From NCBI RefSeq assembly GCF_032399705.1, contig NZ_CP135922.1, forward strand, positions 5,394,001 through 5,458,000: 64,000 bases of DNA, written 5' to 3'. The position numbers were made by a program, and so were the translations under genes. The stretch comes from Paenibacillus sp. BIC5C1 (lineage in GTDB: Bacteria > Bacillota > Bacilli > Paenibacillales > Paenibacillaceae). The notes under the pieces are model-generated. The model saw nothing but the letters and a program-made list of their open reading frames with translations. It was not told the origin of the DNA and ran no database searches. Shown one piece after another: positions 63,361 through 64,000 of the stretch (position 1 is the first letter of the stretch; every line of letters begins with the position of its first letter).

Positions 63361-64000
63361 CCCGTTTCCTCCCTTGTAACTGGAATGCTGATGGTCACCT
63401 CACATCCTTCGCCCTCCACACTGTTCAGGTGCAGACCATAATCACTGCCATAATTCAGACGTATGCGGTCGTGCACGTTCTTAAGACCCAAAGATCGGTC
63501 AGATGTCTCAGCAGCTTCATCGCCCTTATGCAACCCATGTTGCAGTTCAAGCAATCTCTCCGCGGAAATCCCCTTTCCGTTATCCTTCACACGGATGTGA
63601 ATCACGCCGGTCTCTTCTTCGGCTGTGATGGAGATCCGGTTATCCTCATCATTTGTACGAAAACCATGCACAATGTAATTCTCAATAATCGGCTGGACCA
63701 GCAACTTGACGACCATGCTTCCCGCCGCTGCATTCTCGATATGCGTCTCCACCTGCAGCTTGTCCTCATACCGATATTGGACCAAAGCCAGGTACATGCC
63801 GCACAGCTCTATTTCCTCTGCCAAGGTTACATGGGTCTGCTTTTTGATCAAATGACGGAACATCGTGGCGAGAATATAAATCATCTGCCCTACATCCCTG
63901 GCTCCCAAACTGATGGCTTTCATGCGGATGCTTTCCAGCGTATTGTACAAAAAATGGGGATTGATCTGGGCTTGCAAAGCGACAAGCTGCGCGTTCTTTT
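63357..64000 (-). CDS. YesM-type sensor histidine kinase, N-terminus outside window
   Basis: The C-terminal 214 residues of a membrane sensor kinase, cut by the right edge. Visible: QAQINPHFLYNTLESIRMKA (His_kinase/LytS-type H-box, phospho-histidine in PHFLYN), LVQPIIENYIVHGF (N-box), VKDNGKGIS (G1) and SLGLKNVHDRIRLNYG (G2). Extracellular sensor and membrane helices should lie beyond 64000. The ATGA overlap with the response regulator gene shows they work together. Confidence 0.95.
   Translation of the reverse strand, partial: KNAQLVALQAQINPHFLYNTLESIRMKAISLGARDVGQMIYILATMFRHLIKKQTHVTLAEEIELCGMYLALVQYRYEDKLQVETHIENAAAGSMVVKLLVQPIIENYIVHGFRTNDEDNRISITAEEETGVIHIRVKDNGKGISAERLLELQHGLHKGDEAAETSDRSLGLKNVHDRIRLNYGSDYGLHLNSVEGEGCEVTISIPVTREETG

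Overview
The window reads as chromosomal DNA of a Gram-positive, spore-former-like Firmicute, most probably Paenibacillus. This is inferred from three large exported proteins ending in triple SLH domains, a copper-amine-oxidase-type 'stalk' domain protein, YesM/YesN-type two-component systems paired with LplB/YtcP-type sugar ABC transporters, strong AGGAGG ribosome binding sites, GlnR/TnrA-type and PhoP-type boxes, and frequent GTG/TTG starts. No rRNA, tRNA or CRISPR array was seen.

Layout. 0-5 kb is an AT-rich accessory stretch on the minus strand: a sugar O-acetyltransferase (cut by the window edge), a GNAT enzyme, a P-loop kinase-like gene with a broken DinB gene stuck to its end, several small unrecognised exported or membrane proteins and a Cro/C1-type regulator. 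5-9.5 kb holds a chemoreceptor and a ROK regulator/MFS pair. 9.6-10.3 kb is a divergent XRE regulator/hypothetical pair sharing an inverted operator. 10.4-16.6 kb is one giant surface protein (LRR plus about eight 80-residue helical repeats plus three SLH) cut by a complete 1502-bp IS4-family element with a 7-bp target duplication. 16.6-18.4 kb is a decayed region (transposase relic, C39-like peptidase fragment). 18.5-21 kb holds a TetR regulator, an amidohydrolase and an orphan HicB-like protein.

21.2-30.7 kb is a guanidine nitrogen-assimilation locus: a guanidine-I (ykkC) riboswitch with its terminator controls two DUF1989 proteins, a biotin-dependent urea/guanidine carboxylase and allophanate hydrolase, while an APC permease and a TetR gene lie divergently. 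Both promoters carry perfect 17-bp GlnR/TnrA boxes. Inferred flow: import, carboxylation, deimination to allophanate, then hydrolysis to ammonia and CO2.

31-34.6 kb is an SLH-anchored PHP-domain protein. 35.4-40.8 kb is the high-affinity phosphate transporter pstSCAB, preceded by a stalk/beta-propeller exported protein whose promoter carries an 11-bp-periodic PhoP box. 40.8-45 kb encodes a very large 7TMR-DISM hybrid kinase and a BTAD-type response regulator. 45.2-49.1 kb is a two-gene operon encoding a dockerin-bearing beta-propeller protein and an SLH-anchored protein with two cohesin-like domains, a candidate minimal cell-surface cohesin/dockerin system and the most interesting locus here.

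49.3-52.2 kb has an aldo/keto reductase with an Rrf2 regulator, a CD3324-type protein and an MBL-fold hydrolase. 52.2-64 kb is a glycan-use region: AraC regulator, TIM-barrel isomerase, MDR dehydrogenase, a GH85 endo-beta-N-acetylglucosaminidase (split by an apparent 1-nt frameshift), an oligosaccharide ABC importer and a YesN/YesM two-component pair (YesM cut by the window end).
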